Shown one piece after another: positions 1-12,500 of a stretch of DNA of 64,000 bases. This stretch comes from Cyclina sinensis (Eukaryota; Mollusca; Bivalvia; Venerida; Veneridae): positions 38,285,241-38,349,240 of the forward strand of contig JAAONU010000016.1 in NCBI GenBank assembly GCA_012932295.1, read 5' to 3'. The first letter of the stretch is position 1. Each line of letters starts with the position of its first letter. The translations under genes were made by a program, and so were the position numbers. The notes under the pieces were generated by a model that saw only the letters and a program-made list of their open reading frames with translations, ran no database searches and was not told the DNA's origin.

Positions 1-3000
1 TGCTTCCTGACTTTGTAGCTACTCTGTAATGTTCATTTTATGTAGATTGTAACTTACTTGTAATTTTCTTATTTATTGTATGGTGATAAATTTTAAGTGC
101 ATGTTTTAGTTATTAACTGCTGTTAGTGTTCTGATTTCAGAAACAATGGATATTTTTCTTTCAACACTGTGACATAATTAATACAAATGCACAGTTTTAA
201 ATTCTAAGTGTACACATGTAAAGCTTATATTTAAGTACTTACTTTAAACATATATTTATACTTCAAAAAAGCATAGGAGATGCTTCGATGTGCACTAACA
301 TAACAGTAATATGACATTCTGCTGTTTAAGTTAAAGCCTGTCTTGCAGGCATGAGCTTATTTGAAGTTCCCTGAATATTGTTTTTAGTTTGTTTGAAGTT
401 TTACAGTCATTTCTAAACATATTTTATCCTGCATAATGTATGAAGGGGGAAATGTACATTTAGATCATGTTGTTGCATAATATTGTGACCTGATATCTTA
501 CTGCTGCTAGCATATTATCTGACTTCCCCTATGTCTAAGTGGACTAAAATGAAAATGTGATTATCCAATCAAATCAGAGAGAGCATTTCGATTTACTATT
601 TGAAAATAATCGAAATGTTGTAAACATGGAGAAACTGGAAGCATTTTCAGAAGTCTTGTACACTTACACCCTAATGGGTTGGTATTATCACAACAAATAC
701 TGTATAATAATGTATTTATAATGTCAAATGTAATTCTGTCAAAACAGATTCCCGCAAAGAATTACTTCCCTTGCCACCTGGCAACATTTATTTATGGAAA
801 TGAAAACCGATTGTTGCCACAATAGTATACATTAAAAGAATTTAGTTTTTTATTTATGTCTTAAAATTCTTGTTTATTCGCAGACTTTGAAAAAAACCCA
901 TGTATTTTTACCTTGTGTTATGGCATCAGAGAATTTTTAAATACAGATATTCTTTCAGAAAAATCATGGTTAAATTTAATAAGTCACATTTTAACTAAAA
1001 AGTTCAAGTTAAATAAATGTAACTTTTTTAATGCCAAAGCTGAACTGGTTATGTTTTGCGATACTTGGAAATCTGCGGGTCTCTTGTGAGCAGGTAAACA
1101 GTACAGCAAGTTTTATTGCTGAATAATTGAATTTTGAATAATTTGGTTGAGTCTATAGTGTTTGGATGAATTTCTAACACAATTCTAAATATTTTAGTCT
1201 GCAGTGCAGGGTTTACACGTACCTTGGTTGAAAATTTCTGTTAGCCAGGTTTGTTTGATTTTCTGATTTTATGTGAAATTTTATCAAAAAAGCATAACAA
1301 AGGCAAGGAATCTTGTAGCCAAATTATGATTCCTGTAGCCAAATTAATATTATATTAAAGTTTAGCAAATGGCTAAAATGGCTAATGACAGAGTGAGCCC
1401 TGCATTGGAGGATGCAAAGAGTTTCCTTCCATGGGAATAGATATTTTAAGCTCTTAAAGAAATCTGATACACATTTGTGAGCAGGATGTTTTGTAGGGAA
1501 ATTGATTTTTGCTTGGACTGTTACAGCAGATACATGAGCCATCAATGGCACCACTGTTCTCCATACTCCATTGATTTTTTCCATCCAGAAATAAGAGTTT
1601 GTAACAACAGATGTCTGTGTAATGAAAAAGACAGGGGGCCTCCTGTTGCCCTTTTGTTCATGTGAATGCAAAGCTTCCTGGGTTTCAACATGTGGTTATA
1701 ATTTTTTTTTGGTGATATAACTTTTTGGAGGTAATGAAAAAGGGTTTGAATTGGAGATACTGAAATGCTAGCATCCAATGCTGTGTTGTTGTTATGTAAT
1801 AAGCAGGAACTCATGGGACTTCAGATCATCAGATCCTAGGAAAACAGGAGTATTTTGTTTCATCTGGAAATTGTGAGAATTGAAACTAAATGAAATATAG
1901 TATGGTTTTGAAGTGAACAACATTCATTTTGTTTACATGTGAACTGAACAGAAATATTCCAGTTAATTTTTACAAGATGTACTTCAGTAGTTAACTAGCT
2001 AAGAAAACATTTGTAAAAATACCATGAGCAGGGGAAAAGATATAGGGGTGTGTCATTTACGTCATTATTTTACTTTTATCTTGAGTGTCTGAAAATCATT
2101 ATATCATACCACTGTTCTTATCTCATGATCAGTCTGGAGATTGGAGTAACAGGATTATGGTTAATTCATGCATGGCGTCATGAAACCGCAATTCTTAAAA
2201 CACAAATTGCATAGAACATGACAGTAGGACTGCTCTGAATGAAAATAGTAATCGTTTGTAGGTAATTACATGTAGTTACTACTGAATGTATGTTGAAGGA
2301 ATGCCAACATGTATTGTAAAGTGCATGGAACATGGCTTTTCACTTTTGTTGCAACATTTGACATTGTTATTTATAGATAGGATATTACTCATCTGAGAAA
2401 CAGTGCAAGTGTTTTAATTTGCTTGATAAATGCAAACTAGAGGACACAAAAAATAACACAAGGTTTTTTTGTCTGAACATAGTTGACAACTCTATCTCAA
2501 TAACAATTTAGGAATTTTCAAATATATTTTATTCATTACTGTGGAAATAGAAGAATTTTTTTAATGAACTGCAATTCTTTTGAACTTCTACATTGATGTA
2601 AGTCTAAAGAAACACCTGACTGGGCATATCATGGAAAACGTGATGAGGTTATATTTTAGTTAATGTCTACACTCGGTCTCATAAAAAATAAACACCACAT
2701 GTGTTCTGCATTTTCCCAGCAGACTCATTGATAGAAGAGAACAGACTCGAAAAAGAGACAGCTTTCAGTGTTTTGTTGCAATTTCCAGGGATTTTCAGTT
2801 CATCAGAGAATTCATACCAGATTAAATTTGAAAGGATCTCTTTGGAATTATTAAGCTTTTTTACAATGAAAATATTTTTTTTTTTCAAGATAAAGAGGAC
2901 AAGAATTAACCAAAGATAGATAATATAAATAAAAAAATGATGGAAGTTGTTTATGCTGACATATTGTTTAATCAAAAGCTATGAATGTACTTAATGAAAT

Positions 3001-3476
3001 GACAGTTCATAAAGTTAAGACTTGAATACAAAGGTCAGATTTTTTGCAAGTGAAAACTTAATTGACTCTTGACTGTGGTGGATGTTTAAGAGCTTTGTGG
3101 AATATATATAAGGAGGTCTTAATTGTTTCTATGTTTAACATGTAACTGCCACATTATAAATGAGTATAAATGAGTGTCTGTGTGGACATACAACAAATGT
3201 ATGGGAATTAGGAAGAGGTGGTTTTATTGGGGGAATTTTTAAAATAAAAGTGCATAAAAACATAGCCAGGATATTGACTTTTTTGAAAGTTATTATTGAA
3301 TAAAAGATTGTGAAAGCTCTAAGATATGTAAGTTCATAGTGTGTGTGGGAATAAAGTAAAAAAAATTACAGAGAAGAAATAAACAGACTAAGTGTATATA
3401 ACAGTCAGTACTTTCAGTAGATCCACAGACTGTGTGAACTACTGTTTAACAAAGGGATATAAGTGATTGCTGCAAG
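1..3476. other. Upstream non-coding region
   Basis: AT-rich DNA without any open frame that resembles a protein and without a clear transposable element. It precedes the first rhotekin exon and presumably contains its promoter. Short open frames here (up to 115 codons) are on both strands, low in complexity and unrelated to anything I recognise. Confidence 0.6.
3394..3402 (+). promoter_or_regulatory. Possible TATA box for rhotekin exon 1a
   Basis: The string GTATATAAC lies about 80 bases before the exon 1a start codon, a plausible distance for a TATA box and a short leader. A second TATA-like string is at about 3103-3113. In DNA this AT-rich such strings are common, so support is weak. Confidence 0.2.
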
Positions 3477-3521
3477 ATGGCGCACATGGATAGAGAGCCC
3501 CCTGATAAAGATAAAACAGAG
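3477..3521 (+). CDS. RTKN: Rhotekin alternative first exon 1a
   Basis: An ATG in good context (GCAAGATGG) opens 15 codons reading MAHMDREPPDKDKTE, followed at once by a GT donor in phase 0. Joined to exon 2 this gives an acidic lead-in to the HR1 domain, much like one vertebrate rhotekin start. The ATGGCGC context also resembles a YY1-type promoter element near a transcription start. Too short to be proven by similarity; support comes from context, phase and donor. Confidence 0.6.
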
Positions 3522-6500
3522 GTTTGTATATATCTTCTATTACCTTCTTGGTTCTAATGATATTTTTTTGTCTTTTAGTATATTGCACTTATAATTGTAT
3601 TTTCTTTGTCAGGACAGTTATTTTTATCAAGAGAAGTTTTTAAGGTGTTGTTTTATGAGACCTTGTGGTTGTCATCTTGAGTTTTTATGTGACCTTGCAG
3701 GTTAACAAAATTCAGAAGGAATTTTCCTCCATAACCCCCATCCCAGTTATTTGTTGTTTCAGTTTGATTTATGTTAGATGATATTTAAATGGCCTATTGT
3801 CCTGGATGATGGCATAATCTTTGTTTCATGTGAGAGAGGGATTAAGGGGCTTGCAATATGTACTCGCAAGAAAAATGGGAAAAACAAGCTACCACGCCTT
3901 AAGATAAATTGCTTCTTGAATGATAAGTATTGCCTGGATGATAAGTTTTTTGACATGGTGCCTGACTGCCATTCACTGATGGAAGCCAAAGGTCCTTCTG
4001 ACCATGATCATGTAAGTAATTATGTAAGATGATCACAAATATCACCCGATGGAGGGTAGTTGTCTGGTAATGTTTTCCAGGCAGGATTGTTTGGTAGAAA
4101 TACTCAAAATGTTATCAAACAACCAATTTATAATAATAAATTGTTTTCTTTTTATGTTATAATGAATAAAGTCATCTTTTCTCAGTTGCAAAGGGGAAGA
4201 ACTCTACCTGTCTTAATTTTAGTTGTAGGCATTGAAGTAGTTAATGCCCCTGACTGAAAGGGATTGATTGCTGTTTTTTCCAATTCATTTTTTTATACAC
4301 AAAAAAAACTCATTCTTATCAGAAAGAACATTCTCAGACAGTTTTTTGTATGTTCTAAGGGAGAGTTCCATTTAATATGTGATGTCTGTAGAAATTTTAT
4401 ATCTTGAGAGAATGTGGAAACATCCTTTGATGGAGGAGGATATACTGAGAATCTGTTAACTAACATCCAGTTACACATGTGCAAACACAAATGCAGTGGT
4501 CAGACCTTGTTTCAGAAATGCATGTTAGGACAGAAGCAAATATTTTGAATGTCACAGTCAGTTGTACATGAATTAAGTCAACAAAGAGCCATCTGGTCAT
4601 AAAGTGCAAACCTAACTACCTATGAATGTGATAGTATTATATTTCTAGATGTACAAGATTTTCATCATTGAATGTCCAACACATGTGTGGTAGTTTTGTC
4701 TGTCTGTTTTATCAGGCAACTTAAAACCTTCAATTGTCAAACCCAGGGGTCATAGGTCAGTGGTTTTGTAAAGACAGGAACAAAATGTGTTTGAAAAAGT
4801 CATTAGGAGATTAATAGGGTGGGGTAAATGAGTAATTAGGGTTTTAATTATATGGTGAACCCTTCTAATATTAAGAACTCACACATTTTACAGCTTTGTG
4901 ATGTAATGGATAATGAGGTTGATTTAAAGAAAAAAGGAATATTGAGAGGAATTAAAAAATATTGAGTTTGAGAAAAAGTGTTTGCAACCATCCCACAATC
5001 ATTTTTTCTCAGTATTATGTGCATGTTAAGTTATAGTTGTGGGACATGTTATAGTAAGTTGGTTACAAATGAGTGTGATTATAACTTATCACTTGTTTAC
5101 AGTAGGTTAATTAGTTAATTTGTCTTGAGTAGTCAGAAAGTAAGGTGTGCTCTTGCCAAATGATACTCTTGGTGGTTGAATTTAAACTTAGGTATTAAAC
5201 AGATTTTTTATCATGCAGTACTTTCATTTACAGTTCTGTAAGAAGTGTTTACAATGTCCTACAATCTAAAACTTGATCTTCAAATCAAATAAGAGAATAC
5301 TGTTGGCAATGTCAAGAGATAAAAGATATAAAGTTGAGCATTTTGAGTGTCCTCAGCAGATGAAATTTTTTATGTTAAAGTTTCTAATTTTTAAGGCAAT
5401 TGTTTAATGAAAGAATCCTGTCTTACCTACCATATACATCTTCACTTCAATTTTCTGTACCTTTTATCAAATACTGAAAAATTTGTCTGGGATAAATTGA
5501 ATAATGAGCAGTGTTAGCATTTATTCTGTGAGCAGTTAATGCACGTAAAGTAAACTGAATTTAATGAAAAAGTGGAAATTATCTGCCAACAGCTGCTGGA
5601 ATTGATAAATCAAGCAGGGTTACTGCTGTTGCCATGTTAATCAAGCGTGCCAATTATTGATTGGTCCATTTGTAATAGGTGATGCTGGGAAATTTTAAAC
5701 ACAAAGACACATGTGCTGATTTTCAATTATTTAGCAATATGAGATGTGGGACAGTATTGAATGTTATCAAAAATAGGATTTTTTTTTCTGTTTATCACTA
5801 ATAATTGTGGTATGATGGGTAATTTGATTTGAGCAAGTAGATCATGGAAATAATCATATAACTTTGGTTTTCATATACTCATATCAAGATATTTAATAAT
5901 TGTTCATTTCTTTTGTGGATTTATGTGGATTTTATTGTGTTACTCACAGTTGAAGGGGTAGGGTGCTGAATTCCTGATGAACAGGTTGCTGGTATAAATA
6001 CCTGTAGGTGTTAGATATTCCAGTTACCTTAGGTGTTCCATACTTCGTCAAGGGTACTGGGCAGTCAATGAGTGGGAATGATATAGGTCACCAGAACTTG
6101 TTTTCCAGTGGATGAATGGGTTCTAAACTAGCTAGGAGAAAAAAGGGGCTGCAGGAGTTCTGTCAAGTAAAATGTGAATGAATGACAAGTCTAAATGGAA
6201 TGTAGTAATCTCTTATCTCAATAGAATAGAATCATAAGTTCTTCTAAGCAGATTGCAGAACAAGTGAGTGATTGAGTTCTGTAGAGCTGTCTGGAAAGTG
6301 ATTGATGAAAGTTTACAAGAGAAACAGTGAGAAAAATAAGGCTCAGAATAGTTACATTTATTTTGAACTATTCCCTTGATAAATTTTTAATAGGAGTTAA
6401 AAAGGTCAATTTATTTGGTATATAAGTATTTTTGGTATATATCTTGAAAGCTAAATATAAGTTTGTTAAGCAAAGTTTATACAAAATTTACAAATAAAAA

Positions 6501-9500
6501 TTGCGAAATTGTAAATTTCTGAAGAAGATGAAGTTGAAAGTTTGTATTCTGAGTTTGATTTTCATTTCTGTGGACAACAGTAGACAGACACAATATACAA
6601 TGTGATTTTAAAAAGTGATGACAGCTGACTGGTTTTACACATGATAAATCACTTGGGTTATAGACACTATCATTACAAAGTTTTACTCAAAATTTAATCA
6701 TAGGTTAGTCATTAAATATACCAAAAGTAAAGTTGGGGCTGTTATCAGTATTACATCAAAGGTTTATATGATAGGATCTAACATTTTATATTGACCACCA
6801 AGAGAGTTGTTATTAATTGATAGTCCAGGAGACAGGTTGATAAGAAATGGATAATTGAAAAAAAAAAGATTGGACGTCATCTGGTTAGTCTGTGAAGTGG
6901 AGTGGAAGTGGTAAAATCCAAGCATGAACTGGAAATATATCTTAGAGAAAAATATTTGAAGAAATACAAGTTGGAAGTTTTGATGATTTAAAGTTCAGTT
7001 AATGTGTTTGTTCAAATTGTTGCAGCTCTGTATAATTTTCTGCATAATTTTTTTGAGTTATAATATTTACTGGTGAAAGAAGTGAGAGTTCTTTAAATTC
7101 TAAATCTTGTTCATAAATTTATTAGTTTAAAGTGTCTTTGGTTTTTAAGTCAAGTTGTTTTGTTTAAGTTCTGAAAGTGAAGCAAGTTTGATCCCAGATT
7201 AGGGCATTTGATCATTAAAATAGCAAATGTTTACAGGTAACATTTCAAGCCAACAAAGATGTTTATCCAAAATCAAGCTTCATTGTAATATATTCAAACA
7301 GGGAAAGTTACCCAGCATCCATCTGTCAGTTCATAAAAAAGCAGATTTATTGATGAGCTTGAAATAAAAATGGAGGACAGATCTTCTTTTCAGCAGTCTC
7401 ACTAGGTTGAATATGAATTTGAATATGTAATGAGGTAGTTAACCAGTTTTAAGATGTTTAACCAGTGGTTGGGTTACTCATAAGTTTTGATAGAAGTACA
7501 CTGTCAGCTTTTATCTTTCCTCAGGATGATTTGAATAGGTGCCAGATCAATGGGTTTCTGTCTTGTGTTGTTGTTGTTTTTCTGAGCAAGTGAAATTTAC
7601 CATTTTACCTGAGAATGGCATGAGAGTCGGTGGTTTAGAAAATACCTGAAAGTGTTTGAAATGGTGGAGTTAAATTAATTTGTGGTCAGGAAATGAAGTG
7701 AATTTCTTTAGGATGTATTAACTCTTCAATTAAATATAGTATTTTTTGTTTATGTAATTATGTGTTACATTTCGTTTTGTAGCTGATACAGCCAAAGGCT
7801 TTTTATTTTAGATGTGATGTCATTGTGTTTTCTTAATTGCATAAACTTTAAAAGCTTGCCAACAGTGTAATCTAAATGAATGGGACTGGGACACCTTAAT
7901 GATTGAACACCTTCTGTTGTCAGTGGATTTAGGGAGTAAAGTGCAATATCCATTTTCTTCATCTAAAATGATTATTTTAATGATCAAATTATTTCCTGAA
8001 GTGTTATAAAGTTATTCTAAATTTTCTTTGGAGGACATGCTCAATTGTTCCTGTAAGGTCAAGGTCAAACCTAGACTCCTGTCAGTAACATTAGTGAGAG
8101 TGCATGATTGGATAACAACATGGAGAGGTTTTGATTCAGTAAAGCATCTTATGAAGCAAATTTTCTTTTTCCATTTTATGTATATTTTATATGAACATCT
8201 CAAAATTCATTTGTCTCTAGGCTTTATTTCCTAATGAGGTCATTATTTTATGTCTTATATTTGTCTTTCTTTGATGTGTAAATCAGCAAAATGAAGTCAC
8301 AGTTTTTGAAAGGGTTTTCTGAGTTGATGTTTAAATTGCTCTTTATGTCAGTTGCATGAAAAGCAAGGACACTTAATGTATTGTCTGAAACAAAACTGTT
8401 TGTACTATAATGTCTTTTGATCATGCAAATGTTTTTTAAATAAAGGAATATGACAGTCTTTTGGAGCCATTAAACATTTTTTTTATATAAAACTTCCACA
8501 TTATACTGACATTTATTACCTTAGAGGAGAGAATGAATTCGCTTGATAATAATCGATTTGATATCCTGAAAAAAAAAAGTAAAAAGATCCAATGACTTTT
8601 AAAAGCAGCTATCAGCATTCATTACTTCCAGTCTTAAAGCCACGACTTGGTCACTGACTCTTGAATATCTGTGGTCTCTCTTATGTTGACAAATGATGAC
8701 TGGCTGATGCCTGAGTTTCAGCATTCAACAAGACCGAAGTGATGTTCTGATGTAAAGTAGCCTTTTGTCAGTGTGTTAAATGAAATTTCATTGCCTATCT
8801 TGACTTTGTTAAACCAAGAATATATTTTTCTTTGCCTGAATTTGAGGATTTAAGCTCGGTTACACACCTATAGTGGTAACATGTTCTATAATCCTGTATA
8901 ATACTGGATTGAAAGGCAGCTTTGAGTGTTTTTGAGGATTATGTGACAGCATTTTATAGATTGTTACCGTGAAAAGAAATTTTAATCCCAGTAACATGTA
9001 GTTTTTTCTAAAATGTCCAAGTCAAAACTGTTGCATTTTGAAATTTTTTTACCTTAAAGGGGCTGTGCTCCAGATGACAAAAACAGAAAGTTTTCTTGTA
9101 TTATAAATTTCTTGTAATATTTATGACTAAAGCTTAAAAAATAACTTACTGACAAAAAATGAGTCAAATAATTACATTATAAATTGATTTTTTTCCCTTT
9201 CAAAGTGCTATACCGTAACGCGACGGTATAACTATATCGTATAAGATTTAAATTAAATATCTGTAATATCACATGCGGCGATGGTGGTGACAGTAAAAGC
9301 GTTGGAAATATTTTGTTAACATGAGGGTCCAGAGTTCAAATCAGGCTGGAGCGAAAATAATTTTTTTATTCTATTTTGACTTTTATAATCAGTTTTGAAG
9401 TACAATATTTTGTTGTTATAATCTCACGGCATCTAAATATATAATTTATTAAAAAAAATTTTTTATGTCAAATGTGGAGTACAGCCTCTTTAATAAGAAA

Positions 9501-12500
9501 TTTTATTTACAGATTCTAAATATTTCATATGTATTTTGTATGATACAGTTGAAACACAGAAATGAAATCTCAGTAGTTCATCTGGTAGGATGTATTCTCT
9601 TTGTTAGCGCGATAAGCAGACCAACAAAATAAAGTTTTTCAATTTAAATGAGGGTATTCATTTTATGGTACATTAGGCAAGCAAAAATACAATTAAATAG
9701 TGATGTTTGCAGCTGGTTTGTTGTACATGTCTACTTTTATTTCAAGGTGTGTATAAGTTTAAAGGCGCGATTGTGTGACCAGTTTAATGAATGAAATAAA
9801 TTGTTAGTGCCCGAGGGTCAAGTCCAGTCACTTAAACTGTCATCACATTACATTGAAAATGGCAGAAAGTATTCCTTTGAAACATTCATGTTTTCTGCTT
9901 GAAAATGTAAGCGCTGACTGTGCCAAATGCATATCATGAAAAAGAAAAGAAATCATTAACATCTGACAAAGTTTCATGTCAGTGTTGTCATACTAAGTTA
10001 ATAATCTTACCTTTTGACACTTCGACAAAAGAAAATGTATATTAAAGATTTTTGTTAGATTGTGCTCGTTGCTATTCTAATATAATAGAATGATATTGGA
10101 TTTACTACATGATAACTTCTAAAGGTCATTACAGTACATTTAATCATATTTATAAACAATGTGTTAATTTGTTCAAATACCATATCACAGGTACTTTACC
10201 TGTTAAATTGACTTAATGAATAATAGAAGGAACAAAGTCAAAAGGTCGGTCCAATATTTACTTACGATTTACTTGGATAAACCCGACTTTGTCCAAGTGA
10301 AGAAAAACTGATAACAGGTTGACAGTAGGTTTTATGGTATCGTCAAATACTTTCTTTTCGTTGTTGTTTGGACAGGACATACTGTTATCATCACTTTCAC
10401 TGTGTACATGAAGTGTATGATATCGCTAGCTGTGTGTGTCAAACCGTACAATTTCTTTTTGGATATACAGTTTAAATAAAACTGAAAAGATTTCATCGTG
10501 TGTTTAAAATGTGATTATATCTAATCTGTGATAAAGGGAATCGAAAAACTAGTTTACACAATATACAGCTGTGACCGAGGAAATATTGTATGGAAATTAC
10601 ACGGAAAATTATCAAATATTGCTGAAATTAAAGTAATTTCTTCCATAAATAAGTGTGTAATGTTCTCAGAGGTTGTGGAATGAGTGTTTTCAGGCAGAGT
10701 TTTGGAGTTATTCAAACTTAATAATGTTAAGACTTTGATTCAAAGTAAATCTGACATGTTCTTAGATTTTAAGAGTTTTAAGATTACGTAATATGGTTCT
10801 TTGGTTGAATGGCATTTGTTTCCTTGTGAGTTTATGTCACATGCAGCATACAGTAAAATTGTATGATTGAGCAAAAATTGCAGGAATGGATTGGTGTAAT
10901 GCTTAAAAAGTGTCAGCCACTTTTGCTAGACAAGAACATTGATTATTCTTAGGAAAACGTCATTGTTACATTGTTGCAGGCTTTAATTTGTTCTCTAGTT
11001 TCTCTCTAACTTGTTTAGAACCAGGTTTGAAATACATTTGGCCTGCTTAGCATTCTTGTGACATTTTCTGGTGGTGTTAGGACAGTAGCTTACTACTGTA
11101 TCAGTAGTTAATGTAAGGTTTTGCACTTCATTTATTATATAAACAGGTGTCTCTTAGTCTTAATCATTTCACCAGTCTGAAGGATAATACTTTCTGCTTG
11201 GTGCTATATAGCTTTGTACATGTCATCTTGAGGTTATTGTTTGGGTAGTATAGGCATTCATACAGCTTTCTTTTCATGTGTTTTAGATTTGCTTAATTAC
11301 TGTTTTTGTTATAGCTCAGAAATGCTGAAAACGTAATAAATATAGCAGAAATAACAGTATAACAACTGATGTTGTCACTGGAGTGTTAAAGGCTGTTTTG
11401 AAAAAAAGCTCAATAACTCTGGAATGTGGGAACATACAAAACTGAATGCACTGGTTTTAATAAATGCTGAGTTTTTCCACACGTTTTGTGACATATGGTA
11501 GTTCAGAAATGGAATGTGACAATTATTACAAATGGTGAAAGCAGGATCTTTGGAATATATATATATAAATGAGTGTTAATTCTATAAACCTAATTCAGTA
11601 ACTGCAATATTCACATATAGTGAGGAATTGTGACACTATAGACGTGTTTAGATGACACACCTGCAATGGATAAATGTCTACCAATCGGAGCTTTGGACTT
11701 GTTTCATAGCTCGGAGCACTCCAAGATGGTGGTGGAGAATGATCCGAAATCTCCTCCAATTATCATTGAGGACATGAGTCTGTTCTATTACAGACAACTT
11801 GCAAAAAGTTTGCAGGTAAATGCTATTTGGATTTGTTTTTCATCATTGTTGTTGGAACCAGGCTTTTTTTTTTTTCTCTTTTTGCCAAAGGCACAAAAAT
11901 CTTTATTTTAGTTTTGCAAATAATTTATTACAACAAAGCACTTTTTCCATTTATTATGAAATTAAATTTCATAAACAGGATTTATTTTTTCTGAAGAAAT
12001 GTGAAGAACCCTAAATATCATCAAGATTTAGTTTGTAAAACCCCATTAGATCCATTGCTATGTCTACCAGATTTCAGTTCATGTCTCTTTTCACCTATTT
12101 TATGTATAGGATAGAGGCTGTTAAGTGAAATCTGCAGCATTAAGAAACCGAAGGTAGGGAGCATAGTACTGTCCTGCGCATCAGTCAAATTGGTTTCACT
12201 TTCTTGCCTCTGCTAAAATGATATTTTTATTTTTAGACAGGGAAATCCACAGTTAATTTTCAGCCAATCAGTGACTAGCCTACAACTAAACATCCATACG
12301 TACATTTGACAACCCAAAATGTAAACAAACAATGCATGTCAGCATGTTACTTATGTATTTCACTTTTGAAAGTGTTTTGTTAATATGTATACGTAAATAA
12401 ACCAGTAAAACTATCAAAAAGGTTAAAATCACGATGGTATGGTTGTTTTTAGACATTTAATTGCTGTATTAAGATATTAACGTAAATGGCGTTGTTGAAA

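Noticed and set aside
3778..4032. 84-codon + frame as a rhotekin exon
   Set aside because: No similarity to rhotekin, no suitable acceptor with matching phase; shared exons already give a complete protein without it.
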